Assembly (NCBI GenBank): GCA_002437415.1
Contig: DJPL01000034.1
Span: 1 to 14,694, forward strand
Reading direction: 5' to 3'
Length of the DNA stretch: 14,694 bases
DNA from: Ruminococcaceae bacterium UBA6413
GTDB taxonomy: Bacteria > Bacillota > Clostridia > Oscillospirales > Ruminococcaceae
The notes beneath the pieces are model-generated. The model did not search any database, had not been told where the DNA came from, and saw nothing but the letters and a program-made list of their open reading frames with translations. The translations under genes and the position numbers were made by a program. This document shows positions 1 to 7,609 of the stretch, in pieces (within the stretch, counting starts at the first letter, position 1; each line of letters begins with the position of its first letter).

Positions 1-90
1 GTGAATAGCAGCAACGTTATTAAGTGGAATAGCGAACCCGAGAAGTGCTATCCCGCAAAAGGCACTATCGGTAGCCTGCTATCAAGCTAA
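1..90 (+). CDS. C-terminal fragment of an unidentified protein (5' end outside window)
   Basis: Frame 1 is open from the first base to a TAA at 88-90, giving 29 residues that include W-N-S-E-P-E-K-C-Y and end in S-L-L-S-S. The other two forward frames hit stops within the first eight bases. A strong terminator begins 35 bases after the stop, as expected behind a real gene end. The piece is too short to assign a family. The GTG at position 1 is probably internal, not a start. It could also be non-coding sequence that happens to be open. Confidence 0.42.
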   Translation: MNSSNVIKWNSEPEKCYPAKGTIGSLLSS

Positions 91-124
91 ATACTAAAAC
101 GGTATAACAGAAGTGTACTATATC

Positions 125-174
125 AAAAAAAGTGAGCCGTGCGCACTATCTTTTGCGCTTTGGCTCACTTTTTC
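125..174. terminator. Bidirectional rho-independent terminator
   Basis: GTGAGCC (132-138) pairs with GGCTCAC (162-168), extended by A-tract 127-131 against T-tract 169-173 to a 12-bp stem. Inside the loop GCGCA (141-145) can pair with TGCGC (154-158). The A-run on the left and T-run on the right let it work for the plus-strand gene ending at 90 and the minus-strand gene ending at 225. A second small hairpin (GGGTTGT 181-187 with ACAACCC 192-198) lies just inside, towards the minus-strand gene. Confidence 0.85.
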
Positions 175-224
175 TTTTCCGGGTTGTGGTCACAACCCCT
201 TTCTGCTATGTACTTGTTTTGAAT

Positions 225-1943
225 TTAATCCTGATACTGCGATGTTATACCAAAATATTCTTCCAGCGAAAGTCCGCTCTGAGTTACCTTTGTCGCAAGG
301 TCAACGCCTATGTATCTTACATGCCACGGCTCGTATATATAACCTGTCGAGGCTTCCTTGCCCTTGGGATAGCGGATAATGAAGCCGTACTTGTAGCAGT
401 TCTTGTCAAGCCACTGACCTGCGGGGTCGTACTGGAAATCCTGCTCAAGGGAGTTCAGATCAAAGGTGTAGCCGGTCTGATGATCCGAGTGACCCGGACG
501 TGACGAATATGTATCAGCGGCATCTCTGCCGTCCTGTGCCACATAACGGTTGTAGATCACTTCCTGGTCGTCATACGAACGGTAGCTTGACAGTATCCAG
601 AGTGAAATGCCCTCCGATGCGGCGGCGGCCTGCATATCGTAGAATGCGTCCATAGCCTCGGGCTGAACACCGGGGTCATAGCTTCTGGGAAGAGTATAGG
701 TCTTGTTTGCTATCATTACACCGTCAAAATAAGTAATGCCGTCTATTACTTCCTTCTTGTGTGAGCCTGTATATTCGGGCGTGGAGTCGGGAGTTGAGGA
801 AGAAGCGGGCGTGTCGGTCGGAGCTTCGGTCTCTGGCTCTGTTTCGGGAGTAGGCTCTGTTTCGGGAGCGGTAGTTTCTTCGCTTATTATCGGGAAAGAA
901 TCTATAACTATCACCTCCATAGTTGCTACAAGGTTATAATTATTTTCGTAATACGCCTCAATAGTGCAGGTTCCTGCCGCTTTTGCCGTGATGACACCTT
1001 CGTTTGTGACAGAGGCGATTGTTGCGTCACCGGTATAGTATATGGCGCCTGTGTAGGTAATATCCTCGGGGGTGAATTTTAAAACTGCATTATATACCTC
1101 TCCGACCTCGAGAGTTACGCTGTCCTTGTCAAATTCCATCGATTCGGGAAGCTCAAGACCGTTGACGGTAACAGCGATATCCTTTGTAAGACCTGTTACG
1201 GAGTCGGTGACTGTAACGGTTGTTTCACCTGTGTTTACGCCTTTTATAGTGCCGTTTTTATCAACGGTCGCGACCTCGCTGTCTGCACTCTTCCAGCTGA
1301 GCTTTACGTCCTTTGCATCGGCGGGAGAATATTTTGCTTCTACCTTCTGTTCTTCTCCGCCGTCAAGCGATAATGCCGCAAGAGAAACATCAAGCGACTC
1401 TATAATATCCTTCTTGACGTTTACTATTATTGCGTCGGAAAGCTCGCCGCTGCTTACGGTGATCTCTGTTTTGCCGTTTTTTACGGCGGTCACCTTACCG
1501 TCAAGCGAAACTGTGGCTATTGATGTATCGGCACTGGCATACGACAGTGCATATTCGGTGTCTGACGGCTCGGTCTTTACTTTTATCTGCTCGGAGTGAC
1601 CTACGCGCAGAGTTATCTCGCCTTCGTTTGTGATATCAAGGCTCTTTATGCTGTTGCCGTTATTGCCGGTAAAGATGACTACAACAAGTATGGCACACGC
1701 CGCTATCAGAAGTCCGATGCCGCTGTATATCATAATGTTCGCTATCGTGCGGTTTCGTTTTCTGTTTTTTACAGGTTCTGCCGATGTTCTTTTTGCGGCG
1801 TTCAGTGGTGATGCTTCGACTGCATCAGATTTTTTGTTTTGAACGAATGAGTCGGGGGGGATTATATCCTCTTCTTTTCTGTTTTCAAAAAGCGCTTTGA
1901 TATCGTCTATGCTGCTTGTTTCGTTTTTGTTATCGGAATTCAT
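225..1943 (-). CDS. Membrane-anchored Big_2 (Ig-like) protein with VanY-type D-Ala-D-Ala carboxypeptidase domain
   Basis: The 572-aa protein probably trims the C-terminal D-Ala from peptidoglycan stem peptides outside the cell. Seen: a charged cytoplasmic tail (1-65), one membrane helix (about 68-92), three Ig-like Big_2 repeats (about 99-177, 182-262 and 266-347, each with the typical 'A-T-V-…-G-x-I/V' pattern), a Thr/Pro/Glu-rich linker (350-392) and a C-terminal M15B/VanY domain (about 400-565). The domain has S-Y-R-S (453-456), S-x-H-x-x-G with H488, D495, and E-P-W-H-V-R with E538 and H541, which are the expected zinc ligands and catalytic acid. There is no cleavable signal peptide, so type II anchoring is inferred. 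The start is supported by AAAGGAC at 1949-1955. It is transcribed alone from the promoter at 2012-2040. An L,D-carboxypeptidase (LdcB-like) activity is the main alternative, since motifs alone do not separate the two. Confidence 0.9.
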   Translation of the reverse strand: MNSDNKNETSSIDDIKALFENRKEEDIIPPDSFVQNKKSDAVEASPLNAAKRTSAEPVKNRKRNRTIANIMIYSGIGLLIAACAILVVVIFTGNNGNSIKSLDITNEGEITLRVGHSEQIKVKTEPSDTEYALSYASADTSIATVSLDGKVTAVKNGKTEITVSSGELSDAIIVNVKKDIIESLDVSLAALSLDGGEEQKVEAKYSPADAKDVKLSWKSADSEVATVDKNGTIKGVNTGETTVTVTDSVTGLTKDIAVTVNGLELPESMEFDKDSVTLEVGEVYNAVLKFTPEDITYTGAIYYTGDATIASVTNEGVITAKAAGTCTIEAYYENNYNLVATMEVIVIDSFPIISEETTAPETEPTPETEPETEAPTDTPASSSTPDSTPEYTGSHKKEVIDGITYFDGVMIANKTYTLPRSYDPGVQPEAMDAFYDMQAAAASEGISLWILSSYRSYDDQEVIYNRYVAQDGRDAADTYSSRPGHSDHQTGYTFDLNSLEQDFQYDPAGQWLDKNCYKYGFIIRYPKGKEASTGYIYEPWHVRYIGVDLATKVTQSGLSLEEYFGITSQYQD

Positions 1944-2011
1944 TTTTTGTCCTTTCGTACAGTGCGGAGCTGTAAGCCCCCATCGTATCGGTTTTTGCGG
2001 TAATTACTGTA

Positions 2012-2040
2012 ATTATATCATAACACGGGGGTATTTGCAA
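2012..2040 (-). promoter_or_regulatory. Sigma-A promoter of the carboxypeptidase gene
   Basis: On the minus strand TTGCAA (2035-2040) is followed after exactly 17 bp by a consensus TATAAT (2012-2017). The leader is about 60 nt. Just downstream of the -10 box the plus strand reads TAATTA-CTG-TAATTA, a short repeated, self-complementary motif that might be an operator (inference). Confidence 0.82.
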
Positions 2041-2052
2041 GTATGTCCGCTG

Positions 2053-2081
2053 TTGACAAAATCGGGTAGTTGTTGTACAAT
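2053..2081 (+). promoter_or_regulatory. Sigma-A promoter of the binding-protein/ATPase/rnhA operon
   Basis: A consensus TTGACA (2053-2058) is separated by 17 bp from TACAAT (2076-2081), a near-perfect housekeeping promoter. Its -35 box lies 12 bp from that of the divergent promoter, so the two may share regulation. Transcription should start near 2088. Confidence 0.88.
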
Positions 2082-2124
2082 TATTACAGTATAAATACAG
2101 TCTTTATTATCCGGCGGAGGAAAT

Positions 2125-3441
2125 ATGAAATATAAAAGAACGGCAGCCGCATTGCTTGCTGTACTTATGTGTGTTGTACCGGCAGGTTGTTCCGGCGGCG
2201 GAAGCCATGTAATAATTACGCAGCATACATCGCGTACGGACGGTGTCAGCGACTCAAAACCGTATAAGACCGATGACAGTCTTACAAAAGAAGATATAAC
2301 ACTCACTGTCTGGGAGTCGAAGGACGGTCCCGATGAGTGGATCAAAAAAGCGGGCGAGAGCTTCAATTCGCTTTACCCCAACATTCATATAGAATATGTC
2401 AATGTTGAGCTGACAGAAACAACAAAGGAGCTCCTTGACACAAAAAGCACGGTGAAAAGACCCGATGTGTTCGCCGCACCGTGCGATATGATGGGTGAGC
2501 TTGCGGAAAACGGGCTGATACTTCCTACTGTGGATACGACTTTTGTCAACACTACAGCACTGACTCTTGCCAGAAAGGCTATCGTATACAATGACGTGAT
2601 GTACGGCTATCCGACCTCATGTGAAACATATGCACTGTTCTATAACAAGAAGTTTGTTGAAGGAAAGGATATACCCAATACCTGGGAGAGCCTTATCACA
2701 TGGAGTGATGCTTTCGGTAAGCTCTATCCGGGTAAATACGGATTTATATTCCACACAGATACGGTATATTATATATCTATGCTTATGAGCTCCGGCAAAA
2801 ACAGGCTTATGTTTGGCAGTGACTACGGTCTGCTGAATTCAAGAGCAAGCTATGGGCTTACTCTGCTGAAACAGATGCAGGATATATTCCCGGAGAATGT
2901 TACGGATTACAGCTATGACGATTATGACGATCTGTTCTTAAACGGCGATGCGGCTATGACCGTGAACGGTCCGTGGTTTATCGCAAAGGCAGATGCATCG
3001 GGCATTGACTACGGCATAGTGCCGTTGCCCGATTTTGGCAACGGAAGCAACACCTATTCTCTTGCCGGCGTGAGAACTATGTATGTTTATTCAAAAAGTG
3101 AGCACCCCGCTGAGGCAGACGCTTTTGCAAAATATCTACTCAGTTCCGATATGCAGACTCTGAGAACCGAGATAACAGGAACGCTCCCTGCGACAAATAT
3201 CGACGTAAACGAAAAGCTTGACGGCTTTGTAGATCAGCTTGAATTTTCATACACTGTGCCCAATAGTGCCGAGATGACAAGATTCTGGGAGTTCGGCGAG
3301 CATCTTACAGCCGATATTTATAGTGATAAGGGAATATCGCAGGAGCTTAAGGACTATGTAAGCTATATTAAAAATACGGATACACAGACCGGGGATAATT
3401 CCGACAGTACTTCACAGGATAGCACAACGCAGAACGAATAA
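2125..3441 (+). CDS. ABC transporter extracellular solute-binding lipoprotein, family 1
   Basis: The 438-aa protein is a predicted lipid-anchored substrate-binding protein of the family-1 (SBP_bac_1, maltose/oligosaccharide-type) group. It has a lipoprotein signal (K-Y-K-R, hydrophobic core, P-A-G-C with C22 as the lipidated residue; Pro at -3 is not typical). A Ser/Gly/Thr linker precedes the fold, which starts at 'I-T-L-T-V-W-E-S' (about 54-62). Family landmarks include 'Y-G-Y-P-T-S-C-E-T-Y-A-L-F-Y-N-K', 'P-N-T-W-E-S-L' and 'F-L-N-G-D-A-A-M-T-V-N-G-P-W'. The C-terminus is a Ser/Thr/Asp/Gln-rich tail. The start follows GGAGG (2116-2120). No permease or ATPase subunit of an ABC importer is adjacent; the next gene, 21 bp on, is a P-type ATPase. 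The binding protein presumably serves an importer encoded elsewhere. Substrate cannot be told from sequence. Confidence 0.9.
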   Translation: MKYKRTAAALLAVLMCVVPAGCSGGGSHVIITQHTSRTDGVSDSKPYKTDDSLTKEDITLTVWESKDGPDEWIKKAGESFNSLYPNIHIEYVNVELTETTKELLDTKSTVKRPDVFAAPCDMMGELAENGLILPTVDTTFVNTTALTLARKAIVYNDVMYGYPTSCETYALFYNKKFVEGKDIPNTWESLITWSDAFGKLYPGKYGFIFHTDTVYYISMLMSSGKNRLMFGSDYGLLNSRASYGLTLLKQMQDIFPENVTDYSYDDYDDLFLNGDAAMTVNGPWFIAKADASGIDYGIVPLPDFGNGSNTYSLAGVRTMYVYSKSEHPAEADAFAKYLLSSDMQTLRTEITGTLPATNIDVNEKLDGFVDQLEFSYTVPNSAEMTRFWEFGEHLTADIYSDKGISQELKDYVSYIKNTDTQTGDNSDSTSQDSTTQNE

Positions 3442-3462
3442 TTACGGAAGGACAACTTATAT

Positions 3463-5937
3463 ATGCCTAATTCTCTTGAAAATGCCACAGACGCAATGCG
3501 CGGACTTACCTCACAGGAGGTAAGCGAGCGTGTAGCCTGCGGCAAGGTCAACGGAGATTTCAATATACCAAGCAAATCGGTAAAGCAGATATTCAAGGAT
3601 AACTGCCTGACATTCTTCAACCTTATAAATGTAATACTTGCGGCTTTTGTCGTTGCGGTCGGTTCGTTCAAAAACTGTCTGTTTTTAGGCGTTATCATCT
3701 GCAACACGGCAATAGGCATTTTTCAGGAAATACGCTCAAAGAGAGCCATTGACAAGCTGGCTCTTATTTCTGCGCCCAAGGCAGATGTACTGAGAGACGG
3801 CGAAGTACAGACTATCGCAGTAAAGGACATAGTTCTTGACGATATTATGATCTTATCGGCGGGCAGACAGGTGTGCTCGGACTGCATAGCGGTCGAGGGC
3901 GACTGCGAGGTAAACGAGAGCCTTATTACAGGCGAGAGCGACCCTATCGTAAAGCATAAGGGCGATGAGATACTTTCAGGCTCGTTCCTTATAAGCGGCA
4001 ACGCGAAGGCACAGGTTATCCGCATAGGCGCGGACAACTACGCAAATAAGATAACAAGCGGTGCAAAATACATCAAGAAGAATAACTCAAAGATGCTTGC
4101 AAGCATAAACTATATATTGAAGATAATCTCTATCTGCATTATCCCGATGATCCTCCTTATGTTCGGCAAGGAAATGGTGCTTGCGCACAGCACATTCCCT
4201 GAGGCTGTGGTAAATACGGTATCGGCGATAATCGGTATGATACCCGAGGGACTTGTGCTTATGGCAAGTATGGTGCTTGCGGTAAGCGTCATAAGGCTTG
4301 CGACAAATAAGACGCTGGCGCAGGATCTGTACTGCGTTGAAACGCTTGCAAGGGTAGATGTGCTCTGCCTTGACAAGACAGGTACAATTACCGAGGGCAG
4401 AATGGAAGTATCCGATGTGATATCGCTTGACGGAGAAGATCACGAAAAGGGTCTTTGCGAGATGATATATGCGCTCGGCGACAATAATCCCACTGCGCTT
4501 GCGGTAATGGACAGATATAAAATAAACGGTTCTTTGCCAAGCCGCGAATGGTCGGCTAAGACGGCGATACATTTTTCGAGTGCGAAGAAGTGGAGCCTTG
4601 CGGCGTTTGAGGATAACGGAACATATATTCTCGGTGCGGCTGAATTTATCTTAGGCTCTGCTATGACAGACGAGCTGAGGGAGCAGATAAAGACTGAGTC
4701 CGAGGGCGGGTACAGAGTTGTACTGTTTGCTCACAGCGATAATATGCCTCCTGAGGCCGAGGGCGGCGCACTGCCCGAAAATATAGCTCCCGTGGCACTT
4801 GTGAAGATCACGGACTGCATACGAAAGGAAGCTCCCGCAACGCTTAAATACTTTGCACAGCAGGACGTTGATATAAGGATAATTTCGGGTGACAGTCCGA
4901 TCACCGTATCGGGTGTTGCACAGCGCGCCGGACTTGAGCATTATGACAATTATATAGACGCGTCAACGCTTGCCACCGATGAAGAGCTGTGGGCGGCGGC
5001 TGATAAATATAAGATATTCGGACGTGTGACACCGTATCAGAAGCTTGAGCTTGTAAAGGCGCTGAAATCAAAGGGTCATACGGTCGCTATGACGGGCGAC
5101 GGTGTAAATGATGTTCTTGCGCTGAAGGAGTCGGATTGCTCGATAGCTATGCAGTCGGGAAGCGATGCGGCAAGAAACGTATCGAATATCGTTTTACTTG
5201 ACAGCAACTTTGCATCTATGCCGAAGATAGTAGGCGAGGGCAGACGCTCTATAAACAATATTGAGCGTTCAAGCGTGCTGTTCCTTTACAAGACCGTGTA
5301 TTCATTTCTGGCGGCGCTTATGTTCTGCTTTGTGCCGATGGGGTATCCGCTTCAGGCGATACAGCTTACGCAGATAAATATGTTCACAAACGGCATACCG
5401 TCGTTCTTACTTGCAATGGAGCCGAATTTCAACCGCGTCAAGGGCGAGTTTATTGAAAACGTATTGCCGAAATCGATAATGCACGGACTGCTGATAACGT
5501 TCAACTTTATAGGCATAGTGCTTATGCGGTATATTTCGGGCTGGATGCATATTGTCCCGAGAGAAACATTTGACTACAGTATTGAAACTATGGCTACGAT
5601 CTGTATAGGCTTCGCGGCGTTTGTTATCCTGTTCAAGGTATGCGTACCGTTTAAGCCGTGGAAAATCGGTCTGATGGTACTGCTGATAAGCGGCTTCGCG
5701 GCGGATCTGTTTATACTGCGCGACTTCCTGCTGGATCTTAAGCCTATGTGCGTTGAGATGGTAATAATGACGGCGATACTGGTTGGCGCGACCGTTATAA
5801 TGGCGGCGCTGTCATCGGTATTTGAGCGGCATATAACAAACAATCTGCTTGCATTCCAGATATACTGGAGGGGTGTGTTTGTTAAGCTGTCCGCAAAGAG
5901 AAGGGCAAGAAAGGAAAAGAAAAATGCCGGAAACTAA
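3463..5937 (+). CDS. P-type cation-transporting ATPase, CtpE-like
   Basis: The 824-aa integral membrane pump couples ATP hydrolysis to cation movement. Visible motifs in order: TGES (156-159, actuator dephosphorylation loop), P-E-G-L (261-264, ion-binding break in TM4), D-K-T-G-T with phosphorylated D304, S-G-D-S-P (475-479) and T-G-D-G-V-N-D (544-550). Membrane segments lie at about 48-65, 70-90, 215-240, 245-275, and five or six more after residue 605. There is no N-terminal heavy-metal domain, and the nucleotide-binding part (about 312-450) is short. I-P-E-G-L-V-L in TM4 and the overall length resemble the actinobacterial CtpE group, linked to calcium; a calcium role here is inference. The start is set by GGAAGGA at 3446-3452. 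The C-terminus is a Lys/Arg-rich tail whose coding sequence overlaps rnhA by 14 bp. It lies second in the operon starting at 2125. Confidence 0.93.
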   Translation: MPNSLENATDAMRGLTSQEVSERVACGKVNGDFNIPSKSVKQIFKDNCLTFFNLINVILAAFVVAVGSFKNCLFLGVIICNTAIGIFQEIRSKRAIDKLALISAPKADVLRDGEVQTIAVKDIVLDDIMILSAGRQVCSDCIAVEGDCEVNESLITGESDPIVKHKGDEILSGSFLISGNAKAQVIRIGADNYANKITSGAKYIKKNNSKMLASINYILKIISICIIPMILLMFGKEMVLAHSTFPEAVVNTVSAIIGMIPEGLVLMASMVLAVSVIRLATNKTLAQDLYCVETLARVDVLCLDKTGTITEGRMEVSDVISLDGEDHEKGLCEMIYALGDNNPTALAVMDRYKINGSLPSREWSAKTAIHFSSAKKWSLAAFEDNGTYILGAAEFILGSAMTDELREQIKTESEGGYRVVLFAHSDNMPPEAEGGALPENIAPVALVKITDCIRKEAPATLKYFAQQDVDIRIISGDSPITVSGVAQRAGLEHYDNYIDASTLATDEELWAAADKYKIFGRVTPYQKLELVKALKSKGHTVAMTGDGVNDVLALKESDCSIAMQSGSDAARNVSNIVLLDSNFASMPKIVGEGRRSINNIERSSVLFLYKTVYSFLAALMFCFVPMGYPLQAIQLTQINMFTNGIPSFLLAMEPNFNRVKGEFIENVLPKSIMHGLLITFNFIGIVLMRYISGWMHIVPRETFDYSIETMATICIGFAAFVILFKVCVPFKPWKIGLMVLLISGFAADLFILRDFLLDLKPMCVEMVIMTAILVGATVIMAALSSVFERHITNNLLAFQIYWRGVFVKLSAKRRARKEKKNAGN

Positions 5938-6373
5938 GGTTGAGATATTCAGCGACGGCGCGTGCAGTGGTAATCCCGGACCGGGCGGCTACGGCGCGAT
6001 ACTGCGCTGGAATGGAAAAGAAAAAGAGATCAGCGGCGGCGAAAAGCATACAACAAACAACCGCATGGAGCTCACCGGTGTTATTGAGGCGCTGTCGGCA
6101 CTGAAATATCCGTGCAAGGTGATCCTGACTACCGACAGCAAGTATGTGGTCGATTCGGTCACAAAGGGCTGGGTCAATGGCTGGAAGCGCAGAGGGTGGA
6201 AAAAATCCGACAATACCCCCGCGCTGAATGTTGATCTGTGGGAGCGGTTACTGCCGCTTCTTGATACTCACGATGTTGAGTTCAGATGGATAAAGGGGCA
6301 CGCAGGTCACCCCGAAAACGAACGCTGTGATAAGCTTGCAGTAAGAATGCGCGACTATTACAGTGCACTGTAA
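5924..6373 (+). CDS. rnhA: Ribonuclease HI
   Basis: The 149-aa enzyme cuts the RNA strand of RNA-DNA hybrids, for example in primer and R-loop removal. It matches the compact single-domain bacterial RNase HI. The carboxylate set is complete: D11 (F-S-D-G-A-C-S-G-N-P-G-P), E49 (N-N-R-M-E-L), D71 (T-T-D-S-K-Y) and D136 (N-E-R-C-D-K-L-A), with catalytic-loop H126 (K-G-H-A-G-H). The basic region W-x-x-R-G-W-K is also present. The reading frame is open upstream to 5849, but the start at 5924 is chosen because AAGGAAAAG stands just before it and the length then fits the family. Its first 14 bases overlap the 3' end of the ATPase gene, pointing to translational coupling. It is third in the operon. 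Confidence 0.96.
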   Translation: MPETKVEIFSDGACSGNPGPGGYGAILRWNGKEKEISGGEKHTTNNRMELTGVIEALSALKYPCKVILTTDSKYVVDSVTKGWVNGWKRRGWKKSDNTPALNVDLWERLLPLLDTHDVEFRWIKGHAGHPENERCDKLAVRMRDYYSAL

Positions 6374-6396
6374 TAAGCCCGAAAGAAGGCAATCTT

Positions 6397-6720
6397 ATGA
6401 AAAACGAAATCAAAGAATATAAGGAATACATTAAAAAGCAGGCGGCAGACCCCGATACGGATAAGGAAGAGCTTGCGCGGCGGCTTCTTGTCAGAATAGG
6501 CTTTTATCAGCACGAAAGACTGATACATCTTATAGTTACCATGAGCTTCGGGGTGTTCTTTTTGCTGTCGCTGATACTGGTGTCGATAAATATATATTTT
6601 CTTGCACTGTCGGTGCTTCTGCTTGTACTGCTTGTGCCGTACATAGGTCACTATTATTTTCTTGAGAATTCCACGCAGGAGCTGTACAAGGTATATTACT
6701 CGCTGATTTCGGGAAAATAA
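6397..6720 (+). CDS. Small two-helix membrane protein of unknown function
   Basis: The 107-aa protein has a charged, probably helical N-terminal part (1-40, rich in Lys and Glu, with E-E-L-A-R-R-L-L-V-R-I), then two adjacent hydrophobic helices (about 43-64 and 66-88) with only a very short turn between, and a short polar tail. I do not recognise the family. The start is preceded by GAAGG (6385-6389) and lies 23 bp after rnhA, so it is probably the last gene of the operon. No terminator is evident between its stop and pgsA, so read-through is possible. Confidence 0.75.
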   Translation: MKNEIKEYKEYIKKQAADPDTDKEELARRLLVRIGFYQHERLIHLIVTMSFGVFFLLSLILVSINIYFLALSVLLLVLLVPYIGHYYFLENSTQELYKVYYSLISGK

Positions 6721-6824
6721 TCCTTGTGGATGTAAAATGGTTGTAATTATTTAAGCAAAAATCACACATAATCGTGAATTTATTACCAAGTTTCGTTTAA
6801 TCCTACAAAGTTAGTCCGCAAATA

Positions 6825-6853
6825 TGGATTTTTTCGGCTTGCTGTAGTATAAT
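6825..6853 (+). promoter_or_regulatory. Possible promoter of pgsA
   Basis: A perfect TATAAT lies at 6848-6853, about 70 bp before the pgsA start. The hexamer 17 bp upstream is TGGATT (6825-6830), only three of six matches to TTGACA, so the -35 element is weak or missing. The 202-bp gap 6721-6922 has no other feature except the hairpin at 6869-6900. Confidence 0.45.
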
Positions 6854-6868
6854 TATAGCGTTAAACTG

Positions 6869-6900
6869 CGGGAAAAGTCGTTTTTTCTGTACTTTTTCCG
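6869..6900 (+). other. Hairpin in the pgsA leader
   Basis: CGGGAAAAG (6869-6877) can pair with CTTTTTCCG (6892-6900), nine pairs with one G-U, around a 14-nt loop. It would lie in the 5' leader between the TATAAT and the ribosome binding site at 6911-6917. The loop begins T-C-G then six T. No known riboswitch fold is recognised. Confidence 0.35.
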
Positions 6901-6922
6901 ACAAAATGTAAGGGGTGAGTCG

Positions 6923-7567
6923 ATGAAAAAAGATATATTTTCAATACCGAACATACTGAGCTTTATACGAATATTGCTTATCCCGTTATTTGCATGGCTG
7001 TATCTTACCGCAGGCACAAGCGGTGAATATTATCTTGCCGCCGCTGTTGTAGTTGCATCGGGTATTACCGATTTTCTCGACGGACAGATCGCCCGCCGCT
7101 GTAATATGATAACCGAATTCGGCAAATTCCTTGACCCGCTTGCCGACAAGCTGACGCAGGGAACGCTGTTCTTATACATAGCGATAAACTATCCGCTTAT
7201 GTGGATACTGCTTGCTATCTGGCTTTTAAAGGACGGCTTTATGGCAATTATGGGACTTGTGCTTTTAAAGACTAAGCAGACAAAGCTTGACGGCGCACGC
7301 TGGTACGGAAAGGTCTGCACCGCTATTATTTATGTTGCGGTACTGGCTTTGCTGTTCTTCCCGGGAGTTTTCCCCGAGGGTTCGCCTGCATCGTCAATAC
7401 TGATACTTATCTGTATCGGAGCAATGCTCCTTTCGGGTATTCTTTATGCGGTGGCGCTTATTAAGATGTGGTTGCACAATGAAACTATTGCAAAAGAGGA
7501 CAGAAAGAAGCTCAGGGATATAGCTAAGGAAAGTACGCACGAGCATAGTGATATTAAGAGTGAATAA
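6923..7567 (+). CDS. pgsA: CDP-diacylglycerol-glycerol-3-phosphate 3-phosphatidyltransferase
   Basis: The enzyme makes phosphatidylglycerol phosphate from CDP-diacylglycerol and glycerol 3-phosphate, the committed step to phosphatidylglycerol and cardiolipin in the cytoplasmic membrane. The 214-aa protein opens with I-P-N-I-L-S-F-I-R-I (7-16), typical of PgsA. It carries the full CDP-alcohol phosphotransferase motif with D50, D53-G54, A57-R58, G67, D71 and D75 (50-75). Five or six hydrophobic helices follow, and the C-terminus is a charged cytoplasmic tail (about 185-214), somewhat longer than in the shortest family members. The ribosome binding site AGGGGTG (6911-6917) fixes the start. A strong terminator lies 6 bp after the stop, so it is the last or only gene of its unit. 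A paralogous CDP-alcohol phosphatidyltransferase is the only real alternative. Confidence 0.92.
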   Translation: MKKDIFSIPNILSFIRILLIPLFAWLYLTAGTSGEYYLAAAVVVASGITDFLDGQIARRCNMITEFGKFLDPLADKLTQGTLFLYIAINYPLMWILLAIWLLKDGFMAIMGLVLLKTKQTKLDGARWYGKVCTAIIYVAVLALLFFPGVFPEGSPASSILILICIGAMLLSGILYAVALIKMWLHNETIAKEDRKKLRDIAKESTHEHSDIKSE

Positions 7568-7573
7568 AGAGAT

Positions 7574-7605
7574 GACCTACAGGGTAGAGCCTGTAGGTCG
7601 TTTTT
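7574..7605 (+). terminator. Rho-independent terminator after pgsA
   Basis: GACCTACAGG (7574-7583) pairs perfectly with CCTGTAGGTC (7590-7599) around a six-base loop, followed by G and five T (7601-7605). The convergent minus-strand gene ends 4 bases later, at 7610. On that strand the hairpin lacks a good T-run, so it is mainly a plus-strand terminator. Confidence 0.93.
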
Positions 7606-7609
7606 ATAT

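Noticed and set aside
1072..1599. Long plus-strand frame rich in Ser and Thr opposite the Big_2 region
   Set aside because: It is the antisense shadow of the Ser/Thr/Val-rich Ig-like domains, without a ribosome binding site or recognisable fold.
4087..4572. Minus-strand frame of 161 codons inside the P-type ATPase gene
   Set aside because: The sense strand encodes all catalytic motifs of the ATPase here; the antisense product has an odd His/Tyr/Arg-rich composition and no ribosome binding site.
5849..5923. A longer RNase HI with 25 extra N-terminal residues
   Set aside because: The extension lies wholly within the ATPase coding region, does not look like an RNase HI N-terminus, and a ribosome binding site stands before the inner ATG at 5924.
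6721..6824. A terminator at the end of the 2125-6720 operon
   Set aside because: Only four-base pairings can be formed and there is no T-run after them.
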